This document shows positions 7,792 to 15,881 of a DNA stretch of 64,000 nt, piece after piece. A model generated the notes under the pieces. It searched no databases and was not told the DNA's origin. It saw nothing but the letters and a program-made list of their open reading frames with translations. The position numbers and the translations under genes are program-made. Source of the DNA: Deltaproteobacteria bacterium (GTDB lineage: Bacteria > Myxococcota_A > Polyangia > Polyangiales > JADJMO01); the NCBI GenBank assembly GCA_016182965.1, contig JACPFM010000104.1, positions 1 to 64,000 of the forward strand. The letters run 5' to 3'. The first letter of the stretch is position 1. Every line of letters starts with the position of its first letter.

Positions 7792-8438
7792 CCGGCACCT
7801 CCGGCGATGGTCTTGCGATAGCAGTCGTCGACGGCATCGTCGTGGTGATCGAGCGCGGGGCAGGGCGCCTGGTCGACGCAGGCGCGGAACGCCTGCGCGC
7901 GCGCGCGGCGGAGCGCGTCGACGAGACGCTGGCCGCGCTTCACCTCGGGCTCCTGCGGATCGAGGGTCGCCTGCAGGCACGCGTCGCGACCGACCTTGCC
8001 GAGGCCCTGACAGCGGTCTCCGCGGTCGCACACCGCCTCGGCCATGTCGCGCTGGCTCGCGTCGTCGCGGGGGAAGGCCGACACGGCGGCGTCGAAGCAG
8101 CGATCGTGCGCCGCCTCGCGATCGGTCTCGCCGAACGCGCCGCCGTCGCCGCAGCGCCGGTCGAGCTCGGGGACGAAGCAGCGCACGAAGGCCGCGACGA
8201 AGCCGGGCTTCATCCGGCGCACGTCGGCTTCGCATGTCTCCTGGCACGTCGTCTCGCTCGTCTGGACGGCGCCGCAGGCGCGCTCGTGCGCGCACAGCCG
8301 TACGCACGCCTCGCGATCCTCGTCGACGGGGGGCTTCGCGGCAGGCGGCGCCGCGCCCCCCGAAGGGGCCGGTCGCGGCGAAGGACACGCGGCGAGCACG
8401 GAGGACGCGGCGAGCAGCATCGCCGCCGCGCTCCTCAC
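7788..8438 (-). CDS. Cys-framework lipoprotein, paralogue B
   Basis: A 216-residue lipoprotein. The signal is LLAASSVLAAC with a typical lipobox, and the mature N-terminus is Pro/Ala-rich. It repeats the framework of its neighbours: C-x3-C-x5-C-x9-C-x3-C (CVRLCAHERAC, then CQETC), C-x5-C-x10-C (CDRGDRC...C) and CVDQAPC near the end. The sequences between cysteines differ a lot from the flanking copies, so the three genes are old paralogues rather than recent duplicates. The GTG at 8438 overlaps the stop of the upstream gene (GTGA), and the 3' end overlaps the next start in the same way. Function unknown; extracytoplasmic by signal. Confidence 0.82.
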   Translation of the reverse strand: MRSAAAMLLAASSVLAACPSPRPAPSGGAAPPAAKPPVDEDREACVRLCAHERACGAVQTSETTCQETCEADVRRMKPGFVAAFVRCFVPELDRRCGDGGAFGETDREAAHDRCFDAAVSAFPRDDASQRDMAEAVCDRGDRCQGLGKVGRDACLQATLDPQEPEVKRGQRLVDALRRARAQAFRACVDQAPCPALDHHDDAVDDCYRKTIAGGAG

Positions 8439-9124
8439 GGCTTCGGCTCGGCGGCGCTCGCGAGGACGGCGTCGAGGCAGGTGCCGAGCTCCTCGGCGGC
8501 GTCGCTCGAGCGCTTGTCGCAAGGACTGCCTTTGATGCAGGTCACGATCGCGTCGACCGACGAGGGGCGCAGCGCGCCGTAGAGCGCGATCGAGCCGGAG
8601 CCGGCCTCCTCGGTCTTGCGGACCGAATCGCGCGCGCGGCCCATGCACTCGGCCTTCGAGAACACGCCGGCGACGCCGCACTCCTGCGTGCGATCGCAGT
8701 GCGCCTTGGCGAACAGATCGACGTTGGTGCCCGCCTCCGCGCGTTTGATCTCGGTCGCCTCGAGGGTGCACTCGCCGACCAGTCGCGCGCGGACCTTCAC
8801 GCCGGCTTCGGTGTTGTCGCAGACCGGCGGGGACTTCTTCTCGACGCAAGCGACCATGGCCTCGACCACGTCGGTCTGCAGCACCCGCGCGATCGGCAGG
8901 CACTTGCGCACGCACGGCTCCTTGGGCGCGCCGCACTTCGCCTGGGCGGCGCAGACGCGGCCGCAGAGCGCGTCCTCCCTCGCGAGCGGCGCTAGGGCGG
9001 GCGTGGCGGTCGGGGAGGGCGCGGTCGACGCCGCCGGGCCCGGGGTCGCGGGCGGAGGCGCGGCGTTGCCGCAGGCTGCCGGGGCAGAAGCGGTGAGGGC
9101 GAGGAGCGGGATCCAGAGGCGCAT
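8435..9124 (-). CDS. Cys-framework lipoprotein, paralogue A
   Basis: A 229-residue lipoprotein, the first gene of the operon. The signal is MRLWIPLLALTASAPAAC, followed by a Pro/Ala/Thr linker. The framework is C-x3-C-x5-C-x6-C-x3-C (CGRVCAAQAKC, CVRKC), then C-x5-C-x10-C (CDRTQEC...C) and CIKGSPC towards the C-terminus. The ATG at 9124 faces the ATG of the alpha/beta hydrolase gene at 9198 on the other strand, with 73 bp between them, so the operon promoter must lie in that short gap. No family is recognised. The shared cysteine spacing with the two downstream genes is the main evidence that all three are one family. Confidence 0.82.
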   Translation of the reverse strand: MRLWIPLLALTASAPAACGNAAPPPATPGPAASTAPSPTATPALAPLAREDALCGRVCAAQAKCGAPKEPCVRKCLPIARVLQTDVVEAMVACVEKKSPPVCDNTEAGVKVRARLVGECTLEATEIKRAEAGTNVDLFAKAHCDRTQECGVAGVFSKAECMGRARDSVRKTEEAGSGSIALYGALRPSSVDAIVTCIKGSPCDKRSSDAAEELGTCLDAVLASAAEPKP

Positions 9125-9197
9125 CGGAAGCCCGACGGTGGCACGGCGCCGGTCGGGGGGGGAAGCCCGCGGACTTCCGTGGCATGGTCGCCGCCGA

Positions 9198-9929
9198 ATG
9201 GTCGCGTCGGCTCCCCCTCGAATCGCAGCCTGGCCGCTCGCCATCCCGGGCGAGCGGCGCATCGAGGTGCTCTCGACCGACGGCACCCTGCTCGACGGGC
9301 GACTCGCGGTGCCGGAGCGCGCAAGCCGCGTCGTGGTCATCGCGCACCCCCACCCGTTGTACGGCGGCTCGATGGACGATCCGGTCGTCCGCGCGCTCGC
9401 CCGCGTGGCCTCCGAGCGCGGCGCGGCTACCCTGCGCTTCGACTTCCGCGGCGTCGGCAGCAGCGAGGGCCGCCATCGCGGCGGCGATCCGGAGATCGGC
9501 GATCTGCTCGGCGCCGTCGGCGTCGCCGCGCGCGCGCTGCCGGGCGCGACGGTGTCGCTCGCCGGGTATTCGTTCGGCTCGTGGGTCGCGCTGCAGGCGG
9601 CGCGCGCGTCCATGGTGTCCGAGAGCCGGGCGCCGATCGATCGGGTGGCGATGCTCGCGCCGGCCCTCGGCCTCTTCGCGTACGACGAGCTGCCCCGCCA
9701 CGCCGGGGCGCGGCGCTTCGACGGCGCGGTGGCGATCGTCGCCGGCGATCGCGACGGCCTCTCCGATCCCGTCCGCGCGCGCGTCCTCGCCGCGCGCATC
9801 GGCGCCTCGATCGCCGTCCTCCACGGCGAAGACCACTTCTTCTCCCGCACGCGCCGGCGCGTCGCGGAGCTCCTCGCGCCCTTCCTCCTCGGGGCGCGCG
9901 CACGCATCGACGAAGGAGATTTCGCATGA
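9198..9929 (+). CDS. Alpha/beta hydrolase (COG2945-like)
   Basis: A 243-residue predicted serine hydrolase. The signatures in order are the family-specific AHPHPLYGGSMDDPVV, LRFDFRGVGSSEG, the nucleophile elbow SLAGYSFGSW, an acid-loop candidate VAGDRDGLSDP and the C-terminal HGEDHFF with the presumed catalytic His. The arrangement fits the small cytosolic hydrolases annotated as COG2945, whose substrates are unknown. Start taken at the ATG of 9198. An ATG at 9184 is in a different frame and opens a long spurious reading. The stop overlaps the start of the cystathionine gamma-synthase gene (ATGA), which ties it to sulfur amino-acid metabolism by context. Confidence 0.87.
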   Translation: MVASAPPRIAAWPLAIPGERRIEVLSTDGTLLDGRLAVPERASRVVVIAHPHPLYGGSMDDPVVRALARVASERGAATLRFDFRGVGSSEGRHRGGDPEIGDLLGAVGVAARALPGATVSLAGYSFGSWVALQAARASMVSESRAPIDRVAMLAPALGLFAYDELPRHAGARRFDGAVAIVAGDRDGLSDPVRARVLAARIGASIAVLHGEDHFFSRTRRRVAELLAPFLLGARARIDEGDFA

Positions 9930-11197
9930 GCTCGTTCCTGCCGCCGCCGCCGAGGCACTCCGATACGCCCCTGCTCGACGAGCACGCCGGGCCCTCGACG
10001 CGCTCGGTGCACGCGGGCGTCGGCCGCCCCGAGCGGTTCGACGCCATCCCGGTGCCGATCGTCGAGACGGCGACCTACACCTTCCGCGACAGCGCGGAGG
10101 TCGCCGCGCACATGACCGGCGCGCACCCGGATCCGAAGCGCGAAGAATATGGACGTTATGGGAATCCGACGGTGCGCGCGCTCGAGGAGCGCATCGCCGC
10201 GCTCGAGGATCCGAGCGGTCAGGCGGAGTGCGCGGCGTTCGGCTCCGGCATGAGCGCGCTGACCACGGCGATGCTCGCGCTCCTCAAGACCGGCTCGCAC
10301 GTCATCCTGTTCCGCGACGGCTACCGTCGCACGCGGCAGTTCGTCGCCAAGACGCTCGCCGCGTACAGTGTCGAGCACACCATCGTCGAGCCGGGCGACC
10401 TCGCCGGCGTGGCCGCGGCGATCACCCCGAAGACGCGCCTGATCGTCGGCGAGTCACCGACCAACCCGTACCTCCACTGCACCGATCTGCGCGCGCTCGG
10501 CGAGCTCGCCCGCAAGGCGCGGGTGAAGACGATCGTCGACACCACCTTCGCCACGCCGATCAACCTGCGCGCGCTGCCGCTCGGGATCGATCTGGTGGTC
10601 CACAGCGCCACCAAGTACCTCGCCGGTCACCACGACGTGCTCGCCGGCGCGCTGGTCGGCAACCCGGCGCTGGTCGGGCTCGCGCGCGATCTGCGCGGCG
10701 TCGTCGGCGGGGTGCTCGATCCGCACGGCGCGTTCCTCGTGGCGCGCGGGCTCAAGACGCTGGCCCTGCGCGTCGAGCGCGCGAACGCCACCGCGATGAA
10801 GGTGGCCGCGCGGCTCGCCGAGCACCCGCGCGTGTCGCACGTCTTCTACCCCGGTCTGCCCATGCACCCGACGCACGCCGTCGCCGTCGAGCAGATGCGC
10901 GGCTTCGGCGGCGTGGTGTCGTTCCGCGTGAAGACCGAGCCGGAGGCCGAAGGCGACCGTTCGTCGCTCGCGGTCACCAGCCGCGTGGTCGACGCGTTCC
11001 GCCTCGCGCGCATCGCGCCGAGCCTCGGCGGGGTCGACACGCTGGTCGAGCAGCCCGCGATCATGAGCTACTACGAGCTGTCCACCGAGGAGCGGCGCGC
11101 GGCGGGGATCGAGGACGATCTGGTCCGTCTGGCCATCGGCATCGAGGACGAGTCCGACGTGATCGCCGACGTGATGCGTGCGCTGGAGGCGCCGTGA
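9926..11197 (+). CDS. Cystathionine gamma-synthase, plant-type (PLP Cys/Met metabolism family)
   Basis: A 423-residue PLP enzyme of the Cys/Met metabolism family. Cystathionine gamma-synthase joins cysteine to an activated homoserine on the way to methionine. Key segments: STRSVHAG, YGRYGNPTVRALEE, ESPTNPYLHCTD, and Lys230 in VVHSATKYLAGHHDVLAG as the Schiff-base lysine. Next come HVFYPGLPMHP, FGGVVSF, and APSLGGVDTLVEQPAIMSY in the substrate region. The last segments are closer to plant and cyanobacterial cystathionine gamma-synthases than to E. coli MetB, judged from memory. The N-terminal extension of about 20 residues is not conserved. It overlaps the hydrolase upstream (ATGA) and the second gamma-family gene downstream (GTGA). 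A related lyase activity cannot be excluded. Confidence 0.85.
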   Translation: MSSFLPPPPRHSDTPLLDEHAGPSTRSVHAGVGRPERFDAIPVPIVETATYTFRDSAEVAAHMTGAHPDPKREEYGRYGNPTVRALEERIAALEDPSGQAECAAFGSGMSALTTAMLALLKTGSHVILFRDGYRRTRQFVAKTLAAYSVEHTIVEPGDLAGVAAAITPKTRLIVGESPTNPYLHCTDLRALGELARKARVKTIVDTTFATPINLRALPLGIDLVVHSATKYLAGHHDVLAGALVGNPALVGLARDLRGVVGGVLDPHGAFLVARGLKTLALRVERANATAMKVAARLAEHPRVSHVFYPGLPMHPTHAVAVEQMRGFGGVVSFRVKTEPEAEGDRSSLAVTSRVVDAFRLARIAPSLGGVDTLVEQPAIMSYYELSTEERRAAGIEDDLVRLAIGIEDESDVIADVMRALEAP

Positions 11198-12420
11198 AGG
11201 TCGAGGATCGTCCGCCCACGTCGACCCTCTGCGTCCACGGGGGCGATCGGCCCGATCCGGCGACCGGCGCGGTCGAGCCGCCGCTGCACCTGGCGAGCGC
11301 GTTCGCCTTCGACGACGCCGAGCAGGCGGCGGGGGCGTTCCGCGGCGAGAACGAGCACTTCATCTACGGCCGCTGGGGCAACCCCACCGTCGACGCGCTC
11401 GAGGAGAAGCTCGCGATGCTCGAGGGCTCCGGGGCGCCTGGAGTCGCCGCCTGCGCGACCGCGAGCGGCATGGCCGCCATCGCCGCGACGCTCCTCACGC
11501 TGTGCGAGACCGGCGACGCGGTCGTCGCGCCGCGCTCGATGTACGGCGAGTCGGCGCGGCTGCTCCGCGAGCGGCTCCCGCGGCTGGGCATCGAGACCAC
11601 CTTCGTCGATCAGAGCGATCCGTCGAGCTACGAGCGCGCGATCGGTCCTCGCACCAAGGTGCTCTACGTCGAGACGCCGGCGAACCCGATGCTGACGATC
11701 ACCGACCTCGCGGCCGTGGTGGCCATCGCGCGGAAGCGCGGGCTCACCGTGGTCGCCGACAACACCTTCGCCACGCCGTACTGCCAGCGCCCGCTCTCGC
11801 ACGGCGTCGATCTGGTCGTCCACTCGATGACCAAGGCGATCGGCGGCCACGGCGACGCCATCGGCGGCGCGGTCATCGGCGACTCCGCGCGCATCCGCGC
11901 CATCAAGGAGACCGCGATCAAGACGTTCGGCGGCGTGCTCGCGCCGTTCAACGCGCTCCTGATCTCGCGCGGCGTGCGCACCTTCGCCCTGCGCGCGCGT
12001 CAGTCGTGCGCGACCGCGCTCGCGCTCGCGCAGGCTCTCGAGCGGCACCCGCGCGTGCGGCGCGTGTTCTACCCGGGGCTGCCCTCGCACCCGGGGCACG
12101 CCGTCGCCGCGCGGCAGATGTCCTCCTTCGGCGCGCTCGTCGCGTTCGAGGTCGAGAGCCTCGCCGTGGGGCGCGCGGTGCTCGAGGGCTGCCGCGTCGT
12201 CACGCACGCCGTGTCGCTCGGCGACGTGCGGTCGCTGGTGACGCACCCCGCCTCGACCACCCACGCGTCGATGCCCGCCGAAGCGCGGGTGGCCGCGGGG
12301 ATCGCCGACGGTCTCTTGCGCGTCTCCTGCGGAATCGAAGAGACCGAAGACGTCGTCGCCGATGTCGTCGGTGCGCTCGATCAGGCAACCAGCGCTCCCA
12401 GTCCTCGGGAAGCGCGGTAG
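11194..12420 (+). CDS. Methionine gamma-lyase / O-acetylhomoserine sulfhydrylase-type PLP enzyme
   Basis: A 408-residue enzyme of the same family as its upstream neighbour but a different subgroup. Visible: TLCVHGGDRPDPATGAVEPP, FIYGRWGNPTVDALEEKLA, YVETPANPMLTITD, and Lys214 in VVHSMTKAIGGHGDAIGG as the PLP lysine. Further on are VFYPGLPSHPGH and the C-terminal VSLGDVRSLVTHPASTTHASM, which is typical of methionine gamma-lyase and sulfhydrylase proteins. It may release methanethiol and 2-oxobutyrate from methionine, or sulfhydrylate an activated homoserine; sequence alone does not decide. Start is the GTG at 11194, overlapping the preceding TGA. The pair plus hydrolase form one translationally coupled operon. 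Confidence 0.87.
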   Translation: MKVEDRPPTSTLCVHGGDRPDPATGAVEPPLHLASAFAFDDAEQAAGAFRGENEHFIYGRWGNPTVDALEEKLAMLEGSGAPGVAACATASGMAAIAATLLTLCETGDAVVAPRSMYGESARLLRERLPRLGIETTFVDQSDPSSYERAIGPRTKVLYVETPANPMLTITDLAAVVAIARKRGLTVVADNTFATPYCQRPLSHGVDLVVHSMTKAIGGHGDAIGGAVIGDSARIRAIKETAIKTFGGVLAPFNALLISRGVRTFALRARQSCATALALAQALERHPRVRRVFYPGLPSHPGHAVAARQMSSFGALVAFEVESLAVGRAVLEGCRVVTHAVSLGDVRSLVTHPASTTHASMPAEARVAAGIADGLLRVSCGIEETEDVVADVVGALDQATSAPSPREAR

Positions 12421-12432
12421 ACAGCTTTACCA

Positions 12433-13503
12433 ATGAGGCTTCGCTCGACATTTGCGGTCCTGTCACTCGTTGCGTGCGCGCGGACCGCCGAGAGCCCTCC
12501 GGTCGAGACGCCGCCGCCGAAATCGCCCGGCTCGGTCGCGCCGGCGCCGGTGTCCGCGGCCTCGACGAGCGACGCGCCAGCCGCGTCTGCGTCCGCGCCA
12601 CCTCCGCCCTCCGGACCGTGGACGACGCTCTCCAAGCACTCTGTCGATCTCGAAGTCGCCGACGACGACGCGCTGTACGGCGTTCACTGGAACGACATCG
12701 TCCGCGTCGCCAAGAAGGGCGGCGCGCAGCAGACCCTCTCGAGCGGGTACCAGACCTTCGCCGGAGAGCAGCGAATCGCGGTCGACTCGACAGAGGTGTA
12801 CTTCGGAGCGTTCGACCACAACGCCGGCGGCCAAAGAGGACTATTTCGCGTTGCGAAGGAGGGCGGAACGACCAGCAAGCTCGCTGCGCTCGACTTCGAC
12901 GTCGAGGGGATCGCCGTCGACGACACGCGCGTCTATCTGACGCATCGCTACGATGGTGAGAAGCTCCGCGGCATCATGGCCGTGCCCAAGAAGGGGGGCA
13001 AGGTCACGATGCTGGTCGCGAATCGGAGCGCGGGGAAGGTGTTCGTCGAGGACGCCTTCATCATGTGGGCGAACTACGACGCCGCCGGCATCGTCTACGA
13101 CGGGAACATCGAGCGGATGCCCCGCAAGGGTGGCGCCGTGACGAACCTCACCGCGCATGGCCCCGCACCGTTCAACTTCATTCCCCTCACCAAGTCCGCA
13201 GCGTCCTACATCACGAAGAACTGCTGGGACACCAAGTCGACGCCGAAGCCGGGCTGTGCGGTCCACCTTCAGGCCGGCAAGACGTCGACGATGCTGTACG
13301 GAGGCTCGAGGCAGTTGTGTTACGGCGTGGGCCGGAATGAAGCCTTCGTCATCGACGACGGGAAGGCCTACGCCTACGGCGCCACTGGGAAGGAACGCAT
13401 CATCGCGGAGGGGGTGCCGACCTGCAGTGCTGACCACGCGCTCGCCGACGCGAATTACATCTACTGGTCGACGCCGACCGGCCTATTGAAGCTCCCGTGG
13501 TGA
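12433..13503 (+). CDS. Lipoprotein with beta-propeller-like repeats
   Basis: A 356-residue lipoprotein. The signal ends SLVACA (Cys15), and a linker of about 50 residues rich in Pro, Ala and Ser follows. The remainder shows six or so repeating units in which a strand and a 'KGG' turn recur: VRVAKKGGAQQTL, FRVAKEGGTTSKL, MAVPKKGGKVTML and ERMPRKGGAVTNL. Between these come 'VDSTEVYF' and 'VDDTRVYL' strands. This is the pattern of the 'DUF5050-like' or TolB-like propeller lipoproteins that are common in myxobacteria (inference). It starts 13 bp after the methionine gamma-lyase-type gene but probably belongs to a separate function. Confidence 0.82.
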   Translation: MRLRSTFAVLSLVACARTAESPPVETPPPKSPGSVAPAPVSAASTSDAPAASASAPPPPSGPWTTLSKHSVDLEVADDDALYGVHWNDIVRVAKKGGAQQTLSSGYQTFAGEQRIAVDSTEVYFGAFDHNAGGQRGLFRVAKEGGTTSKLAALDFDVEGIAVDDTRVYLTHRYDGEKLRGIMAVPKKGGKVTMLVANRSAGKVFVEDAFIMWANYDAAGIVYDGNIERMPRKGGAVTNLTAHGPAPFNFIPLTKSAASYITKNCWDTKSTPKPGCAVHLQAGKTSTMLYGGSRQLCYGVGRNEAFVIDDGKAYAYGATGKERIIAEGVPTCSADHALADANYIYWSTPTGLLKLPW

Positions 13504-13555
13504 GGTTCGATCACCGGGCCTGACCGGCTCCCTCACGATCGGGAGCGGGCAGGTC

Positions 13556-13789
13556 GTGAACACCTCCGACGACCCGAGGGCAGGGGCCACTCGCCTGGCC
13601 GGGGCGCAGGCGCTCGAGACCGCTCTGACGCGGCTGCCGATTGGCGAGCAGCTCTTCTGGGTGAAGCCGGGCGCGGCCTCCGTCGACGGCGAGGCCCAAT
13701 CCAAGCTCGCCACGCCGCCCGACGACGTGCGGAAGGAAGTGAAGGCCATCTGCGACGCACGGGGCCTGGACCTCCATGAACCGCTCTGA
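13556..13789 (+). CDS. Small open frame, possibly the remnant of a larger gene
   Basis: A 77-residue reading from a GTG at 13556. The frame stays open upstream to a stop at 13487-13489, and the residues just before the GTG (LTGSLTIGSGQV) look as protein-like as those after it. There is no ribosome site at the GTG. The composition (LETALTRLPIGEQLFWVKPG, then DDVRKEVKAICDARGLDL) is unlike the Arg-rich shadow frames, so it may be the C-terminal fragment of a decayed gene or a real small cytoplasmic protein. No family is recognised. The region 13790-13955 after it shows nothing else. Confidence 0.4.
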   Translation: MNTSDDPRAGATRLAGAQALETALTRLPIGEQLFWVKPGAASVDGEAQSKLATPPDDVRKEVKAICDARGLDLHEPL

Positions 13790-13955
13790 AGAGCGTCCAT
13801 GAGAAGCTCCGGGCGGTTCCGGGAGCGACGCCTCACGACCGCCAAAGCGCCCGGGCAGAACGCGCCACCGGTACGGCTGAACCGCCGCGCACGGTCGGGC
13901 CTGGTGCGCGCGAGAGATCGACCGCGGAGCGGTCAGCTACGATCGACGGACCACG

Positions 13956-14879
13956 ATGACCGCCCTCCGATCCGTCACCCGCGTTCGCGTCATGCCGCGC
14001 GGCGGCCGCTACGAGCTGCGTCTCGTGCTCGGCCGCCGCCGGATGCGCGCGCTCGCCGGCGGCGACGACGCGATCGTCGCGAGCTTCTCGGAGGACGACG
14101 ACGGGCAGGTCGCGATCGAGATCCTCGCGGCCGGCGCGGCGCCGCCCGAGGCGGTCGACCGTGCGATCGAGCAGGCGATCGGGATCGCCGGTCTCGACGA
14201 CGATCCGGGCGACTTCCCTCGGCTCGCCCGCGCGCACCCCACGCTCGCCCGGCTGCACCGCAGGTACGAAGGCGCACGGCTCGGGCGCACGGCGACGGTG
14301 TTCGAGTCGTTCGCCGCGTCGGTCATCGAGCAGCTGGTCACGTTCGACGAGGCGCGCGCCGCCCGCAACCGCATGGTGCAGCGCTACGGCGCGCGCGTGC
14401 CCGGGAGCACGCTGATCGCGTTCCCCACCGCCGAGGCGGTCGCGAAGATCCCGGCGTACGATCTGCGCGCGCTCGGCGTCGGTCTGCGCCGCGCGACGAC
14501 CCTGCTGCAAGGCGCCGCGCGCGGCCGAAGGCTCGAGGCGCTGCGCGCCCGCGCGCCGGACGACGCGATGGCCGCGCTGCAGTCGCTGCGCGGCGTCGGC
14601 CCGTGGACGGCGAACAAGGTGGCGATCGAGGCGCTCGGGCACGCCGACGGCGTGCTGGTCGGCGACGCCGGCGCGCCGTTCGTGGTGACGATGGCGCTGA
14701 CCGGACTCGCCGGGGGCGACGACGAGATGCTCGCGTGCCTCGAGCCGTACCGGCCGCACCGCGCGCGCGTGCTCGAGCTCTTCCACCTCGCGTTCGTCTT
14801 CGAGCACGCGGTGCCGGGCGTGCCGCGCCGCGCCCCGCCGACCATCGACCCGCATCGGCGCAGGCCCTGGGAGGGCTGA
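13956..14879 (+). CDS. AlkA-like DNA-3-methyladenine glycosylase (HhH-GPD superfamily)
   Basis: A 307-residue predicted base-excision-repair glycosylase. The N-terminal half is a strand-rich domain, and LARAHPTLARLHRRYEGAR is the typical start of the helical part. FESFAASVIEQLVTFDEARAARNRMV is the core helix pair. The helix-hairpin-helix reads LQSLRGVGPWTANKVAIEAL and binds the DNA backbone. The catalytic Asp is Asp237 in VLVGDAGAPF, spaced from the hairpin as in AlkA. Length is close to AlkA (282 residues) with a short basic tail. The C-terminus is convergent with the SDR gene, with 5 bp between stops. Substrate range cannot be read from sequence. Confidence 0.87.
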   Translation: MTALRSVTRVRVMPRGGRYELRLVLGRRRMRALAGGDDAIVASFSEDDDGQVAIEILAAGAAPPEAVDRAIEQAIGIAGLDDDPGDFPRLARAHPTLARLHRRYEGARLGRTATVFESFAASVIEQLVTFDEARAARNRMVQRYGARVPGSTLIAFPTAEAVAKIPAYDLRALGVGLRRATTLLQGAARGRRLEALRARAPDDAMAALQSLRGVGPWTANKVAIEALGHADGVLVGDAGAPFVVTMALTGLAGGDDEMLACLEPYRPHRARVLELFHLAFVFEHAVPGVPRRAPPTIDPHRRRPWEG

Positions 14880-14884
14880 GGTCG

Positions 14885-15844
14885 CTACGAGAGCAGCCGG
14901 CGCCCGAGCGGGATCAGCAGCGGCAGGGCGAGCGCGCCGACGAGGAACGCCCCCTTGGCACCGCCCGACCTCCGCTCCTTCCAACCGCCGTGCACCTCGT
15001 GCGGCCCGGTCGGCGCGTCGAAGTTCCCGGGCGTCGGCGCCACCGGCCCGGAGCCGAGGTGATCGCGCGCCACCGCCGCCGGCTGCATCCGCTCCCACAG
15101 CCAGGGCATGAGCATCTGCGACAACGAGAACACGCGCGGGGCCAGGCCGATCAGCACCTCGCGCCTCGGCCGCTTCGCGCACGAGACGATGGCGCGGGCG
15201 ACCCGCTCCGGCGCGTAGATCGGCTTCATCGCCTCGATCTCGCGCCCGGTGTAGTTCGCCGCGTGCTGGAACAGCGGGGTGTCGACGGTGCCCGGCGCGA
15301 CGATGCACGCCTCGATCGCGGTCCCGACCAGCTCCTGGCGGAGCGCCTCGGTGAACGCGTGGAGCGCGTGCTTGCTCGCGACGTAGGCGGAGGCGAGCGC
15401 GTAGGCCGACTTGCCGGCGACCGATCCGACGTTGATGAGCACGCCGCGGTCCTTCTTGCGGAACACCTCGAGCGCCGCCTGGCTGCCGCGGACGACGCCG
15501 AGGAAGTTCGTCTCGAGCACCCGCCGGTACGCTTCGAGCGGCGTCTCCTCGACCGAGCCCATCACGTAGTGGGCGGCGTCGTTCACCCAGACGTCGATCG
15601 TGCCGAACCGCGCCACCGCTTGATCGCGCAGCGCGCGCACCGAGGCGTCGTCGTCGACGTTCGTCGGGACCGCGATCGCCTCGCCCCCGCGCGTGTTGCA
15701 CTGCTGCACGACCTCGTCGAGCGCGGCCACGTCGCGCGCCGCGAGGACGAGCTTGCACCCCTCGTCGGCGAACTGCAGCGCCGCCGCCCGACCGATGCCG
15801 CTCGACGCGCCCGTCAGGACCACCACCGCGTTCCGGAGCTTCAT
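14885..15844 (-). CDS. Short-chain dehydrogenase/reductase with C-terminal hydrophobic tail
   Basis: A 319-residue classical SDR. The cofactor motif TGASSGIG is at residues 11-18. NDAA replaces the usual NNAG, and GSVAG carries the catalytic Ser. Tyr154 and Lys158 lie in YVASKHA, and PGTVDTPLF follows. After the Rossmann fold there is an extra 70-residue tail with Pro-rich text and a final hydrophobic helix (AFLVGALALPLLIPLG) that probably anchors it to the membrane. Start at the ATG of 15844, which has GGAG 6 to 9 nt upstream on the minus strand. An in-frame ATG 24 nt earlier is possible. Substrate unknown. Confidence 0.9.
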   Translation of the reverse strand: MKLRNAVVVLTGASSGIGRAAALQFADEGCKLVLAARDVAALDEVVQQCNTRGGEAIAVPTNVDDDASVRALRDQAVARFGTIDVWVNDAAHYVMGSVEETPLEAYRRVLETNFLGVVRGSQAALEVFRKKDRGVLINVGSVAGKSAYALASAYVASKHALHAFTEALRQELVGTAIEACIVAPGTVDTPLFQHAANYTGREIEAMKPIYAPERVARAIVSCAKRPRREVLIGLAPRVFSLSQMLMPWLWERMQPAAVARDHLGSGPVAPTPGNFDAPTGPHEVHGGWKERRSGGAKGAFLVGALALPLLIPLGRRLLS

Positions 15845-15881
15845 GGCCGCTCCGGTCGCAAACCCCACGCCGGTCGAAACG

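Noticed and set aside
9184-12420. A 1078-codon plus-strand reading fused to the methionine-lyase-type enzyme
   Set aside because: Its first two thirds are an Arg/Ser-rich out-of-frame reading of the hydrolase and cystathionine gamma-synthase genes. The real start is the GTG at 11194, overlapping the previous stop.
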